From Lytechinus variegatus (Eukaryota; Echinodermata; Echinoidea; Temnopleuroida; Toxopneustidae), in NCBI RefSeq assembly GCF_018143015.1, contig NC_054743.1, forward strand, positions 31,459,934-31,523,933: a stretch of DNA of 64,000 nt, in the 5' to 3' direction. The translations under genes and the position numbers were made by a program. Positions 46,701 to 61,700 of the stretch are shown one piece after another. Each line of letters starts with the position of its first letter. Position 1 is the first letter of the stretch. A model generated the notes under the pieces. It did no database searches and was not told where the DNA came from. It saw nothing but the letters and a program-made list of their open reading frames with translations.

Positions 46701-49700
46701 GTTGTATTGTTTATGTAGACTTAGATTGTTATGATATATTTTATTTTGCATTTTTGTGTATATATTATGTGTTTAAAGCCACTGGAAACTAAATTTCTTT
46801 GTATGCTTTGCATTCATGGACCAATAAAACAATCTTGAATCATCACTGTCCTCGTTACTAATTTCCTTCTTGTTTTTTAATTCCCTGTAGGAGTATTGGT
46901 CTATTCACCCTTGGCGAGGACTCAGTTCGGATCATCAGAGAAACGGCCATCACGTCTCGGATGATAGAACACCCGGACATCAAGAACTTCTGGGAGTCTT
47001 TCTCCCAGTGCATCGAGTCGGCCAAAGAGGGAGGATCCCTGGATTTCTTTGCTCCACTCGAGGCAACAGGTAACATCATTTACCACTCCACCTGTATGAC
47101 AAGATGGTCTTATGATAAATTCTCAAATTTTCTCTTTACTGGATAACTTACGGTTTCATGCTATAATAGTCAAGAAATACAAAGTTATAAAAAAAATTCC
47201 CTATCTGACTTTATTCAAATGTTGACAGGACTGTTTGTATACACTTTCTTCTCTAAATTTTCTTCTCTCATTTAAACTAGTTATATCTGGTTAAGTAGAA
47301 GTTCCTTTTGAATATTGTGCTACCCATGTATGAAACACATACAGATTTTCACTTTTGATTTCTATTTGAACATTACTTTCAGCTGGTGGGCATGAGATGA
47401 TGTCACGTCTATCATCTCTGATTGGTCTTCGACTATCCAGCCCTGCCACCCTCTCACCCACAAGGTTTGATTATGGTAAGTTTTCTTATGTGTCTCTCTG
47501 TCTGTCCCATTTCATTCTCACAAACTAAAGAATTGTTTGACAATCCAACTTCAAACATGGCCCAAATATCCATATAGGAGTCATGTATACATATATAATC
47601 AGTGATCTGATTGGTTTGAGGGATGTCAAGGTGAAAAGACATAGAGGTCACTGTATACCTGAAAAATATCTTGTTCTTGTGATGATTGAATCGCTTTAGG
47701 GATCAACTTCAAACTTGGTTCATGTATGTATACTGGAGGGACAATGATCCGTTTAGATTTGGGGTCATGAGGTCAAAGGACGTTATTCGAACACTGTAGA
47801 AGTGATATTTGCAATATATTCTTGATCTTAGAATGACAGAGGCATATATTTTGACTGCATGCAGTTGTGAATCTGTCTAGTATAACAAAACCATCAAATT
47901 CCTTTTAATTCAAGAAATAAAGTTACCAAAATAAAGATCCATGTATGAAAATTAAAATGGAAACATCCAAAAGAACAACTTGTTTCTAAAGCTGTCTGAA
48001 ATAAAAAGGTAAAGACAGTTGTTAGATGGAATTATGTAAGACAAAATAAGACAAATTACAAGAGGAACGTGATTTCTATGACATTTCTTGAAACACATTA
48101 CAGGAGGTATATTTCAACCTACTATTAGATCATAATATATTGCTAACTGAAATTCACAATTATTTCTTTTACCCAACAGTGACGGGTGAATGGCAGGACA
48201 CGGCTCATACACGACCCAACCCTCCACCCCACTCCCTATACTTCCAAGCAGCACCCTTGCAGGCGTGGCAGGCCCTAGCTGGTCGGGTGGCCGAGGCAAC
48301 CACACGATGCAGCGAAGATCTCAGGGGGTTCTTTGTCCAGAGGAGGGAGCAACTCCTGCACAGAGTAACAGGTAATTTTTTCATTTCGGTTCAAGCATTT
48401 ATTTCTCATGTGTCAAATAAACAATTAAAGGTTACAATACAAATTTCTTTATTTTTTTTTTACATAAAAACTGAACTAAATTGGCAATAAATCTTAGACA
48501 CATATACAATATCAATAGCTTGATTACATAAGATGTAGAAAACATGAGAAATGAGACACTAAAAGTAGCCACCGTATTGTTTCATAAGGCTGCTTTTAAG
48601 TTATGCATACCTGTAAATATACCAGGCTTTAACCATTTGGAGAGTGAGTCTGCATGCATGTATATGCGGCCTTGGGGTGTTTCACAAAGATTTAAGTATG
48701 ATTTATGGGGTGTTGCAAGAAACCTGCGATCAATCGGAAGTCTGTTTTTGGTCCCTAAATCAATCATATGTCTTGCAATTAATTGAAAATTAGTGATTGA
48801 TTGCTAAACTGCTCCTTGAAACGAAGCTTAATCTGACTAGCTACAGCTAACATTGATCTATCAGTTGTAAAATTGCTACAGAATATTTGCAATTGATCGC
48901 AAATATTTTCTTGCAACACCCCCTTAGAGTTGCACTTAAATGCCTATTTGCGTGCGGTATAAAATGCATCACTGCATTGGTTAGATCATGCAAAGAGGAT
49001 GCGCACTATTGCATATTGATCAATAAGATTGCGCTTTGCATATCTTGTACGCATCGATATTTAAGTGTGACTTAAGTCATACTTAAATCTTTGTCAAAGA
49101 CCTCCCTGGAATCTATGGACAACCTGTGTCATAGCAAAATCATTCAAGTCTCCAACGGGTCAAATTTTGATGTTTATAGGGCAAGGCCACTCTTAATGGG
49201 GGCACATATCTATATCATCAGATACGGTTCGATAGAAATCTTTATTGTGATCTGATTAGACAAAAATTGTGTGTAACTTATAAAAAAGCTGCTCGAATAT
49301 TTTATTTGATTTGTTTCATTCTGAATATCTAGAGAAATTGATAAACTTGAGTATTGTGCTGCACTCAACCCCCAGCCCCCATCCCCCCTCGGTGTAATTT
49401 AGGGTATGCCTATGCTCGTTCCCTCCTATTTAAAGCACCCCCTATCGAAGGTCTGCCAAAATTTCCGAACCCCCCCTTTCGAGGGCTTTTTCTGCCTTGG
49501 AGACCCCTCTAAATCCGGAACACTGCTCAATGTACCCCCTATCTCAGGACAGACAACCCCCCCCCCCTTCATCTCAGGTGCAATAGAGTTCCCTGATGTC
49601 ATGATGGAGGACAAACAATAGCAAAACCATGAAAACAATGACTTTCCATAGTCTGATGCACAGGTTTATTGTTTGTCTTCTACTATGGCTCCTTATGTGA

Positions 49701-52700
49701 ACCATCTAGATCTTTACCTTAGGAAAGATTTTTTTGATGTTCTAAATAAGATCTAAGAACTCAATGCAGTCATAAGAAACAACAACGAAAAAATTAAAAT
49801 CTCATGACATAAATGTTTGCTAATGATAAGTCCTGTCAATAGCAGCTTCAACTTTTGTTACTTTCTGTGATCACTTGTAAACAGAATCACAATAGGATAA
49901 CATTAATAACAGGATAAAATCTAAGTTGTCTATGGCACTTGCACATGAGGTTAGAACTGAATCGATTACGTACAAGATGTTCCCAAAAGAAATCAATGAT
50001 CACAATTTTTCTATGCTATTCAAGATATTTTATAACCCCCTTTTAAAATTTCTCAGAAGTCCAAAGAGAGAGATAAAAAAAACACCCCCTTTTTAAAGAA
50101 ATCTCCGGGTAAAAATGCAGATAGACCCCCCTTTTTTTACAATTCACGGGCCGGACTTGTCCCGTGAAAATGTACCCCTTTACCTGACATTTTGGGAACA
50201 TTCATGCGGTCCTTCTGACCCCGGCCTGGGGGGGGGGCTGGGACTCGACCCAGGTGAGGTGAATGGGTATTCGACAGGATGAATTCCTTAATTCACAGCA
50301 CTGGTAATGGCAGATTGAGATCTAGCTAATTAATAGTGCATCTTGGAATAGATAATTTCTACATGTATGTGAATATGAATAATCATCATACAATATCATC
50401 TTTAATCTGTTCCCCTCTTTCTCAATCTCTCTGTGATCCGTAGGTGATGTGGTTCTAGAGGAGCTAGGAGAAGATGGTCTTGGTGTTTGTGATCAGGTCA
50501 TGGTAGCATTGAGGGAAGCTTTGGAGGAACTAGCTAGACACCCTGATCAGGTAAGTCACCCCAAAGCTTTCTAAAAATGTCACAATGAAAATATTTGTTT
50601 GGATGTTTCTTCGCTTTTAGTTCTGTGTTTAAAACTTCATCTAATACAGTTGTTGCAGCTGATAGTTTATTTGATACTGGCTAGCATCATGAAATGTGAC
50701 AAAATACTATGAGCAGCTTTTATAGAGAAAACCAGCCTGTTACACTAACCAAGTACATTGTACATCTTGATCAACACAAGAATTCAAAGCTATTATGAAA
50801 TGGTTGTAGATTATCTTGGCTTGTATTTAGAAAAGTATAATACTTTGGTCTCGTCTTCATTATTTTAATTTTCATTTAAAAATTTTAAGGTGTACTTTTG
50901 ATTGCGTGAGGTGCACAGATTTTCACTAAGGGACCAGAGCCCAAGTCAAGAGCCAATGGTCATTTCAATTCACATGTGATGGCTAAAATTAGATATAATA
51001 ATTTCCTGATTACTGGTCCAGATGGGTGTTTCAGAAAGCTATTTGTAAGTTAAGAACAACCTAAAGAATAAGTTGTGATCCTTTCTTGTGGTAAATGATA
51101 TACACCAAAAATGCTCATTGGTGATGGTTTAGCGCGCAAGAAAGGATCACCAGTCGTTCTTTACGGAAAGCCTTATGAAACGGCCCCCTGGACTTCAAAA
51201 AGCTCTTATTGAACAATCTAGATACTCGATACGAAACTCAACCTTATATCAGGGGGATGATTCATAAAGCCATTTGTTTGTTAAAGTGACTTTACGAACG
51301 ACTGTCGACCCTTTCTTGTGGTAAACGACATACACCAAATTGTCAATGATGTTGATTAAGCGCCCAAGAAGGGATAACCAGTCGTTCATATAGTTGCTTG
51401 TAATCTAGAAGAGCTTTATAAAACACCCACCTTGGCTCCGTAATGCAAAGATTAGCAATCGATTGCTAAATAAAGTAACCAATCAATATCAATGCTACAT
51501 GCGCATGAATTTAAAATACTGACCAGAGACCAATTAGTGCGGTTCTTATTTGTAATTCATTGCAAACCTTTGTGTTACAGACCCCTGGACATATTTATTT
51601 GTAATGATAATTTTTCTATTCTCTCTTAGGAAAATCCAGCAGCATTCCTTGGGGAGACTCTTTTGAAGATTTCTGGACAAGGTGCACCTCATCATCAAGG
51701 GATGAACAATGGCATATCAGGGGCACCAAGGCAATCTAATAAGATGTCTGGCTTGAAACTTGTAAGTGAATTCCTGTTTATGCCTCCTCCCCCAATGTGA
51801 GCATGCCACAAGCATTGTACTTTCAAGTTATCTTTCGATTCGTACTATCTTGCAAATGCAATATATGAAGAACTGGAAATGTATTGTAGTCATGAAACTT
51901 CATCCCCAGGTCCAACACGGGCAGCCTATGATCGAGTTGTGTGAGGTCAGAGATTCAAGGTCAAAGGTCTTTTAAATCGATTTCAAACAGTTTCTATGGA
52001 ATTGAAAATGTTAATGGAAAATGCCATACTTTGATGTAGTGTGGAAGGTCGATGTTCTGTTCAGACTTGGGGTCATGAGGTCATAGGTCAAATGTCACAG
52101 GTCAAGATATACATTAAAATAACTCTTTCATATTTAGCATCATTATAGTTATACCTTCTTTTTTTTCACTTCAAATTTGTGAAAAGGGTCTTTTCCTTTT
52201 GATGTTATATATATTCCATATATGTGTTGATATTTATTACATTTGTCAGAAAGTTCATCTTACTATATGGGTTTATCCTTCTATTGCAATATAAATTGAA
52301 TATTGATTATTGACCTTTTCTGGACCATGATTCACAAAACTGTCATAAATCAACATCCAAATGGGTGTTGATAGTAAACATGTTTCTATGGGATTTCAAA
52401 GAAGTTCTACTTGTGTGACCGTTTCATGAGACCTACCCCTGTATTATTTTCTGTCAGGCCAGTGAAAGCCAAGATGATATGTCGATTGGTGAAGAGATCG
52501 AGGAGGAGATTGAAGAGGAGTACGAAGAGGAGAGCGAGCAGGAGCTGATCAGACCGGCCAAGTCCCGTCCTGAACCCATCAACTCAAAGACATTCTTACG
52601 CACACATTCCAAACCCAGCACTGTGCAACAGACATTCCAATCTATGCAGGTGAGTTGAGTTTCAGTGATTGTTGTAATGTAGTTAAATTAGTAATGATGT

Positions 52701-55700
52701 ATGAATAGGATATTAGTGGTGTTATATTAGTAGTTATTGGTACAAAACTGTTAAAATTAGCAATAAAGACAGACTTCATGATTTGGGCCAAATTTTGCCC
52801 ATAATGCAGGCGAGATTGCCAGAGGCGCTCCACTTGTTTATTCAAATTTGACCCCCCCCCCCCCCCCCCCCCCCCCCCCGGGAATGGCATGGTAGAACAT
52901 CATCCATGACATGGCAAAGGAAAAAAAAACGACAGACCCATTAAATTTACTACAGTTACAGCAAACAACATTTTTTTGTTAGGCCTCAGCCCAAAATAGC
53001 AATGAAGACAGACTTCACAAAATGCATTTGATAAGATGTCAAGGTGATAAGAAGCATTGAACTCTAGTAAGTACACACATCTAAGTGTAAATGTTAGAGT
53101 ATTCTGTGCAACTATAAGAATAGTACCATTATGCATCTCATGCTCATACAAATTAAAATTGATGCCAATATTGTTTTGATTTTAGTTAATATTAATGTGA
53201 TTAATGTTTCTGTATTGATGAATTCGATTGCTGTATTGATTATGCTGAAATTTGCCTAAGTATTATTCATGAATGACTTTATCTTGATTTTCAGTTGACC
53301 ACACCCCCTGGCAAGACCCACTCTGAGCGGAGGAGAGCCGTAGCCAATGAGATTCTTGATGCGGAGAAGGTGTATCTCCGAAGACTCAACATCATTCACA
53401 ATGTTTACTTTGAGAGGCTGGCGGCAGCGTTGCGATCGAATCATGCCATCATTGGGCAGACAAACATCAGTCTCATCTTCACGGATACTAATAATATTCT
53501 CAACGTCACTAGGTATGTTATTTCTTGTGCTTTAGGTCGCCCTCTTCCTTCTGTGTTTAGGTGAGCAACCTCTGTCCAAACATTACACAGTGACATTGGA
53601 TAATTGCATTCCACTTCAGTATCGTTGAATTTATGAGCTATTTCCATTCATTGCTGTGTTTTTAACTAGTTTTCATGAATGGATAAAGGAATCACACTTT
53701 GAGCTATGATTATCCGGAAACGATAAACAGAGTTTGTATAGTCATTTATTTAGTGTATATTTCTTGGAAATCAGACCGTAGCCCGTTTCATGCTGCTGCT
53801 GTTGTTTGAACATATCTACCCAAATTTTGCAACTCGAGCTTAGAAACTGCTATTTTTATTTTTAATTTTCATGCTTTTGTCTCCGAGCAGGAAATTCTTG
53901 AAAAAGAATGGACCAAAAAATCTATGTTTTTACAGCGTTATGAATATGCTTTCTTGAAAATTAAAAATGATTACCATTATTAACTCTGATGATAGATAAT
54001 GTTTCATATCTTTTAATAGGGGCCATCATTATTAAAAATTTCAGTCTCATAATTTCTGCTATTTCTTCCTCTTAAATATTATTCTGATGAAGTATTAGAA
54101 ATGTTATGGCATTTTTAAACATCTGTATAAAGTGCTTTATAAATTTTGTATATTATTATGTTATTATAGTAAGAAATTTTCCCACTTTCATGCATTTGAA
54201 TAATTGTGATTGCATTTCTTTTGTTTAGGGGTCTGTATGAAGAATTGAAAGGTCGATTAGAGAGTTGGAGTGCCCAGCAATGCTTGGGAGACTGCTTTGT
54301 TAAGTTCCAATCAAAGCTCAAGGCCTATACCAACTTCCATAACAACTACGCAATCATCCTCTCAACAATTGATAAGGTAATTATGATGCCATTAACATTA
54401 CAGCAATAATCTGAAATTGATAATTATTTTCACTATTGTTCTGTGAAAGATATTGCCACATTTAGAACCCTTTTTTGCATTCTTAATGTGAATGATGCCA
54501 TAACACAGTATAAATGTTATGGAAGACAAAAATGCATACACATTGCAATGTCTTTATAACAACTTAGCACCAACGAAAACAGCAAAATGCACATAATAGA
54601 TACAAATAGCTTTGCCTAAGGGGGATCCAGCAGAATTGTAAATTCTCATTTTTGTACTAGCTTGTAACCAGCGATATAGCTATCAATTAGAGATATTACT
54701 TCACCTGATCTTAGCCATTGTTGGCACAATTGGTTTTTTTTTTCTTTTTTTTTAATCCAGCTTGATATTGAATCTCGCTTCAGCAGCCTATTTTGTAATC
54801 TCAACACCAAAACTGTACTTGAATTCACCTGATGACTTTCTTTCTTGTCTCTAATTTCAAAAGCAAGAGCTTGCATTCTGTGCCTTATTCTAACAGTTTG
54901 ATATACCCAATGACTTTCTTTCTCATCTCCAGTGTCGAGAGCAAGAGCCATCATTCCGCGCCTTCCTCAAGCAGCACGACAGCTCCGCTTCGTCTGAGAT
55001 GATGACCTTGGATGAGCTGATGCTAGGCGTGGCCCACCACATCCACCACTACAATCGCCTCCTCTTGGCCTTTCATCATGCCACACCCGACGATCACCCG
55101 GACAAAGAGGACCTGATGACGGCCATTCAGACATTTAGGCAGCTCCAAGATCTCATTGACCAGGTAATGATTAGTTGCTTTAAATTGTCCTGTATCCACT
55201 CGCGCTGTATGTCAAATTAGTGACACACAAAGAATGTATACAGCATTTGAAATATGAAATAGCCACTCTTAGATGGGTCTGGCAGATAGGTATGCATTGC
55301 AGAAACCATAGTGGATGGGTTTGCAGTTCTTTGATGATTAACATGAACTAAAGATGAATCTTAAATATCGAAATGCTACTGCTCTGAATTTTTTTAATCC
55401 ATCATTTTAGAATTTATTTCAGATGTGAGTGAATAAACCACCTCCCCTTTTGGTGACATATTCACTCTTGCGACAATTTCTCAGGAACCTCTCAAAGGGC
55501 ATAGGGTTAGAGCTAGGATTGTAATAGAGTTTGTGGTTCAAAATAATGTAAAGATGAGGATTGGGGTTTATTTAGTTTTGGAGGTTAGGTTTTAGGTTTG
55601 TCTGAACGTGCAGAATGTCCAATTGTCGCTGGAGCAAATTTCAAGGACCCCGCCTTTAAGCCCCTTTTTACAAAAGAAATAATTATACACAAGCACCAGT

Positions 55701-58700
55701 GGTAACCTCCCACAGGTTAAACATTGCTTAACAGTGATTTCAATTTTCATATCATATTAATATGATTCTGTCTTCTGTATTTTTACATTTTTATCCTAAA
55801 CCTGTTGTGTAGAACAAGCAGCGAGGTGAAAGAGAGCGTGTCTTGAAAGGTCTTCAGAAGCGCATCGTAGGTTGTCCCAGTCTCCTAGAGGCTAACAGGT
55901 TCCTCGTCCGTCAAGAGACGGTCGCTCTGATGGAGTCAGTCACCAACTCAAGCAAGACCAACAATATGAAAGGGTGAGTTGGAAATGATTTTAATACCCG
56001 TAATTATAATATGCAACATCGATATACTGCTTAATACAATGTTTCGAAGCACAGCATGCTATTACGCTATCTTTAGCATGGCCGCCCTGATGTGCTAGAG
56101 CATTCAAGGAATTATTTTCAACCTGGTACCCATGTACTTTGCCTGGGGGAAGATTGGCAAATATATACAGAGAGTGACTGGTGTCACCCACCCAATATAG
56201 AATTGAAGTACATCTCCAGAAATGAGTTTCATTGGCCCGAATTCACATAAGTCGTTTTTAAAAAAATAAACGGTTGAACCCATGGTTTATCCAGATTTCT
56301 TGTATAAATTACGCTTATTTATAGCATATTAAAAAATTACAATGCTGATGCGCGCTTTTGTCACAGTTACGCCAAATTACACCAATGTTTAAATGCACTA
56401 TTTTATTCTTTAAGTCCACTGTTTGACCAGTGGGCTTATTAATTCAAAACAGTGGACTCATGAATGAAATAGCATGGATAACCATGGTAACATGCGTCAG
56501 TTTGGCACACTGACAAAAGCATGCATCAGCATTGGACACTTTTTAATATATGTAGTAAATAAGCGTAATTTATACAGGATATCTGCATAAACCATGGGTT
56601 CAACCGATGGTTTTAAAAACCCACCTTTGTGAATTCGGGCCATGATGTCTTGATGTTCATTCAATTCCTTTGCAGGCCCATGAAGCATGTGAATGACCTT
56701 TGCTTGTTTCTATTCAACGATGCTCTTGTCGTCACCCACGAGGGCTCCCGTCACGTGCCTTACACCCGCCGTTCAGAGACTTTCTACAAGTTCATTGTGG
56801 CTCTGAGTCTGACTAGATTGCAGGTTCAGGACGTACCAGATTCTAAATGTGAGTATATTGTAGCAGCCTCTTATTCCTCTTTTGAATTTCTTACATGATT
56901 TCAGCATTGAATAAAGCGATTATTATATCTATGAAGGTGGACATGATCCTAAATGTGAGTATGATTAGAACCCTCACATTCCTCTCTTAGCTCTTACATT
57001 ATTTTAGAATTGGATACATGTTTATATAGTTTGTGCATGTTCATATTTTGGGTGCCGGGTTTGAGTGGTTTTACAGATATGTATCAATTAGATTGGATTA
57101 TCTTCATCTGGAACTGACCTTAAAGGGGAAGTTCACCCTGACAAAAAGTTTATTGTAAAAATAGCAGAAAAATTAATAAAAAATATTGCCGAAGGTTTGA
57201 GAAAAATTCATCAAATAATTAAAAAGTAATTAGAATTACAATTATTTGAGTTGTGACGTCATATGCGAGCAGCATTCCTACATAGCGAATGGTAAAAAAT
57301 CAAAGAAATGTCATTTTCTCAGAATATAGGAAATGTTTTTCACTGTACCTTTTGTATATCTATAGACAAATCATTTCACACCCGATCATGAAAAGAAAAC
57401 AAAATTAAGAAATCAGGAACCATAAAAAATTTGAAATTCATGCATTTTATATTAAATAACACATGGGGCAGCTGCTCGTTTATGACGTCACAGATCCAAA
57501 AATTTGAACTCTAATAACTTTCTTACTTTTTAACGGATTTTCCTCAAACCTTCACCAATATTTTTTACTAATTTTCTGCTATTTTTACAACAAAGTTTTT
57601 TTCAGGGTGAACTTCCCCTTTAAAGGATACACACAAAGAAAATTCACGAAAGTGATGATTATAGACAAATTATATATGAATGGAAAGGTCTTGTCTTTTT
57701 ATACACAAATATGTCACTAAAAAGTCTTACAGATGTTGTGGAAATGCAAGAAATGAAATTAATAGAGACCCTTCTCAGCCCCCCAGCCGCCCCCAGGCAG
57801 ACATTCACGCGATCGAAAACAGTCGAGAATAATGACGTCACATGATCGACTACACACTATCTCTCTGTGCATAATACACTGATACACCTTCCTGGTCATT
57901 TTTCTTCGAATTTACCGTTTTCTTCATGTGTTGTGATATCCGATTTCGACATCTTCAGACTATAAGAGAACCAGAACTGTGTTACTTTGTCCATTTTTAT
58001 TGAATTATGAACTGGAAAGACCGATTTTGTCCACTCGACAGTCTTCGTTGTGTTGCTCTGATTCCAAGCTGTACGGTCCCATTCACTTGCTGCCGATGCA
58101 GGTTACGCTGTTTGATCCAGTCAAAAGTCAAGGTAAGCATGTTTGGAAACTGTAGTCTGTACTTGTTCTGACGATGCATTCAGGTCAGATGACAGATACA
58201 GATCTGATATAATTTTAGAATCATGCATTTTGGCATGACTACTATTAAAATTAAAAAGTCTTTATTTTAGAAATAATGTTTTTGCACAATTCCAGCAGAT
58301 TTTTCTTCACAAAGACTTCAGTCAGATTTCTAAATAAACTGGTCAGGACTCAGGCGATTAAATTATTTAGGAGCACTGGCATGGACCATGGCTGAAAATA
58401 TGCTGTTTCAGAGGAATGTTTGGCATTATCGTAGTTTTTGTCACCAGTCCATTCACTGCCGTTTATTTCGTCAACGGCGGTGATCGACTCCCATTGACTT
58501 TGTACACAACGAGCGCACAAACACCAAATTTCACGATAAGGCCGAATGTTTTCACGATAAGGCCAAATGTTTAAGTTTTTATTATACACAGGTCTAGTAC
58601 CCAATGCGTTTATGCTCAGGAGGGCCCTGTATCGTATACATCCAGATACACAGAATTATATCACCATAATGCCGATGTCATGAAGCAAGACAAATTTTCA

Positions 58701-61700
58701 GCAGTGGTTACCCTGATCATGCTGATTCCTGGCCAAAACTAGAGTCTGGTGTTTCTTTCTGATTAGAGTGCTTCTACATATGAATGCGTAGTGCCTTCAA
58801 CATAAAACAATGAAGATAAATGCACTCTTTGTAATGACACAGAGTACCGTACCTCAAGTGATTCACTACCGCTAAGCGGTAAGTAGAGTGGGGCCTACAC
58901 AAACATCACTTGAGCGTTGAGGTAGAGCACCAGTGTTCTGAGTGGAATTTTTCAGGTGTCTAAACCTACTATTATTTGTTGTTGACCGGGAATTACATGC
59001 CACCGCACGTCGTCAATCATCAAGATAATGAAATTCATACTTTGATTTGATTATTTAAATTATTTCTTTATTTTTTCTCTCTTCTACACACAGATCTGCA
59101 CACTTGCTGACTCTGGTGACTTCTGGTCTCTGCTCGCTACTTCAATCTGGGAGATTCCATCGTGTCCTCTTACTGATTTGGATATAGCCATTTTTTTCTT
59201 CACTCTTTCCAGGAGCTACGATGCAAGTTTTGGACTGATAATGATGCAACAGAAAATTTATCTTTATCGATCTTGGAAACGATTTTGAGCACAGTTTTGG
59301 AGAGAACTAAAAAAATTGACTTGGACAGGAATACAGCTTGTCGAAAATAAGAACACACAACTTAAAACGAAAAAAACAATTTTAATGTTATTAGGGCATT
59401 TTGCAAGAAATTTTCTAATCAATCACACATCCCAAATCAAGGGTAAGTCCTTTGATTAAAGACAAACATGTACATGTAGTTGAACTGCTATTGCAACTCG
59501 ACCTTATTACGCTTGAATTTGAATTTAAGACTTACGCTTGATTTGCAATGGAACATAAGTTTCTTGCAGTGCCCCATATTTGTGTTAAGATATCTAACGT
59601 GCTGATTTTTCTCGAAAGGTATAATATATTTGTCCTTTTAAACGGTATTTGAATATGGGTACGCCTTTTATTTGTTTTCCACAATATTTATTGCATGTAC
59701 ATGTATGAACAGAAGTGAAATATTTATTGTGAAGCACTGTATGTTGTGTGCTGTTGTGTGATGGTTCATCATTTTTTTTTTGTTCTAAGACTGTAAGCCT
59801 GGTGGGTGTGAGGAAGTGGCCTGGATGAAAGAAAAGTGAACATGTGCCCAATTACAGATTTGCATATTTTAAGACAATTTTGTTTCTGGATAAATATTGC
59901 TATGCATTCCCTACATTAAGAGTAAAGGAGAAGTCCACACAATCAAAAATTCATTTGAATTTAAAGAAAAATAAGATATTGCAGGAAATTTCATAAAAAC
60001 TTTGATTCAAATTTATATAATTACTACTCTAAAATTGAGAAATTTTGCCTAATTTATAAAACGATGATATGCTCATCTGTGTCGATGTGCAAATTACACT
60101 AACCGTTATGTCACACGCACTAAGTTCTTTTGTATTTTGTTGTTTGATATATTTACATGACATGTAGATTTGATATTTAATTTTCTATTTATTTTCTGAA
60201 AAATTTTCAGAGGGATTTTAATTCCTCCAAATAACATTTAGAGTTACAGTTCCGTAAATGTAACCTATTGTGTTCGGATGAAGAAATTCCTATACTCAAA
60301 TCTGCAAAGAATTAAAAAACAAAATGCCACAAAAAAATTAGAAACGAATGTGATGTGAGTGACAACACTAATTTGCATATTGTTTTGTGACTGTTTTGAG
60401 TAAAAAAAGCAAGGGAAATTACTCTATTCAAATAATTTTTAGTTGATGTGGACTTGACTTTTAACTCATCCTGTACCCCTCCCATCCCAAATAAGAGTAG
60501 AATCTAATTAATCAAAAACTTGAAAATCAAAAGCAGCAATTAAATAAGATTTGATAAATACAGGTCTGAATGGGATTTCACAAGAAAAAAAAGCTGGGTA
60601 GGGACGAGAAGGAATAAAAAAAAACCAAGGTAATCCGAGTTTTGAACCAGGGTCCTTGCACACGACAAAACGATGGCCAACACGTTTGGCCACAGACCAT
60701 TCGCTACATTATGGTGTGCTTTTAAGATATATGAAACAAAGTCCGCTCGCCGCTGTGGGCTAATCATGTTTCGGCAATTCAACTGCAATTTCAATCATTT
60801 CGCGATGGATATTGCCATGTTATTTTGTGGTTCCTGACTTTGTTACGTAATGAAATTTCATAATTTTTTTTCAGTCGTGACGAAGAATGTCTATGCTTTA
60901 TATTGATTATAATATCAATTTGTCGCAAGTGTGATTTCTAAGTGAAAATATGCTTTGTTTATTCAAATATATTTCTTGAAAAAAAAATCATTTTTTCTAA
61001 GCTAAATATCGGTTACCAAAATACGTTAAATGTGCACTTTATTTCACTGTTCAGTAAATTCAAACTTTTATCTATATAACAAGACCAATCTTGTGAGGAA
61101 TAAACAATTCTAAGAGCAAAAAACGCTGATTGGAAAGATCGTCTTCAATGGGCTGCTGTCAGCTCAGCTGCTCACGCTCATTGTGTGACGTCACTCAGCT
61201 GGAGCTCGCAAGAGGACCGATGGAAGGCAGAAATATGGCATGAAAATAAATCATTTTTGAGAGCTGATTTCTGCAAACTCTAATGACTATTTTGAAAAGT
61301 GAAGTTATATATCTGATTAGTAATACTTCCCCTTTACAATGATGACCACAAAAAGGCATTATAAAATACTTTGGATTCTTCGGGTGTCTCCTTTAAACCT
61401 CACAGATGAAACATGGAAGAGCGATGTATAACAAAGCCTGTCTTTCATGTCTAGTCAGGATACTAGGATGAAAATATTCAGTTCTTGATGGAAGAGTTGG
61501 CCTCAGATGCTGTAATGTGATTAAACTAACTGAACCACCTCCCCTCCCCCTTTCTCTCTTATTGAGTAATTCCTTAATAATCTTAAGATGGAAAATGAAG
61601 TGGAAAGGCACTTCCCTAGTGAAAGTTATGTTTGTATTGTAATGACTTCTCTCCCTTGTAAACATATATGCAGTATCTCATAAAAAAATGAAAATTCATA

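Larger units (their letters stand above)
48372..50443. other. ECT2L intron 12, repeat-rich
   Basis: Holds a nested pair of palindromic elements (48,674-49,107), C-rich repeat blocks (about 49,370-49,605 and 50,030-50,240) and a SINE fragment (50,248-50,310). No exon-like frame seen. Confidence 0.6.

Noticed and set aside
45969-46734. His-rich open frames
   Set aside because: Translations of the ATC microsatellite flanking the SINE.
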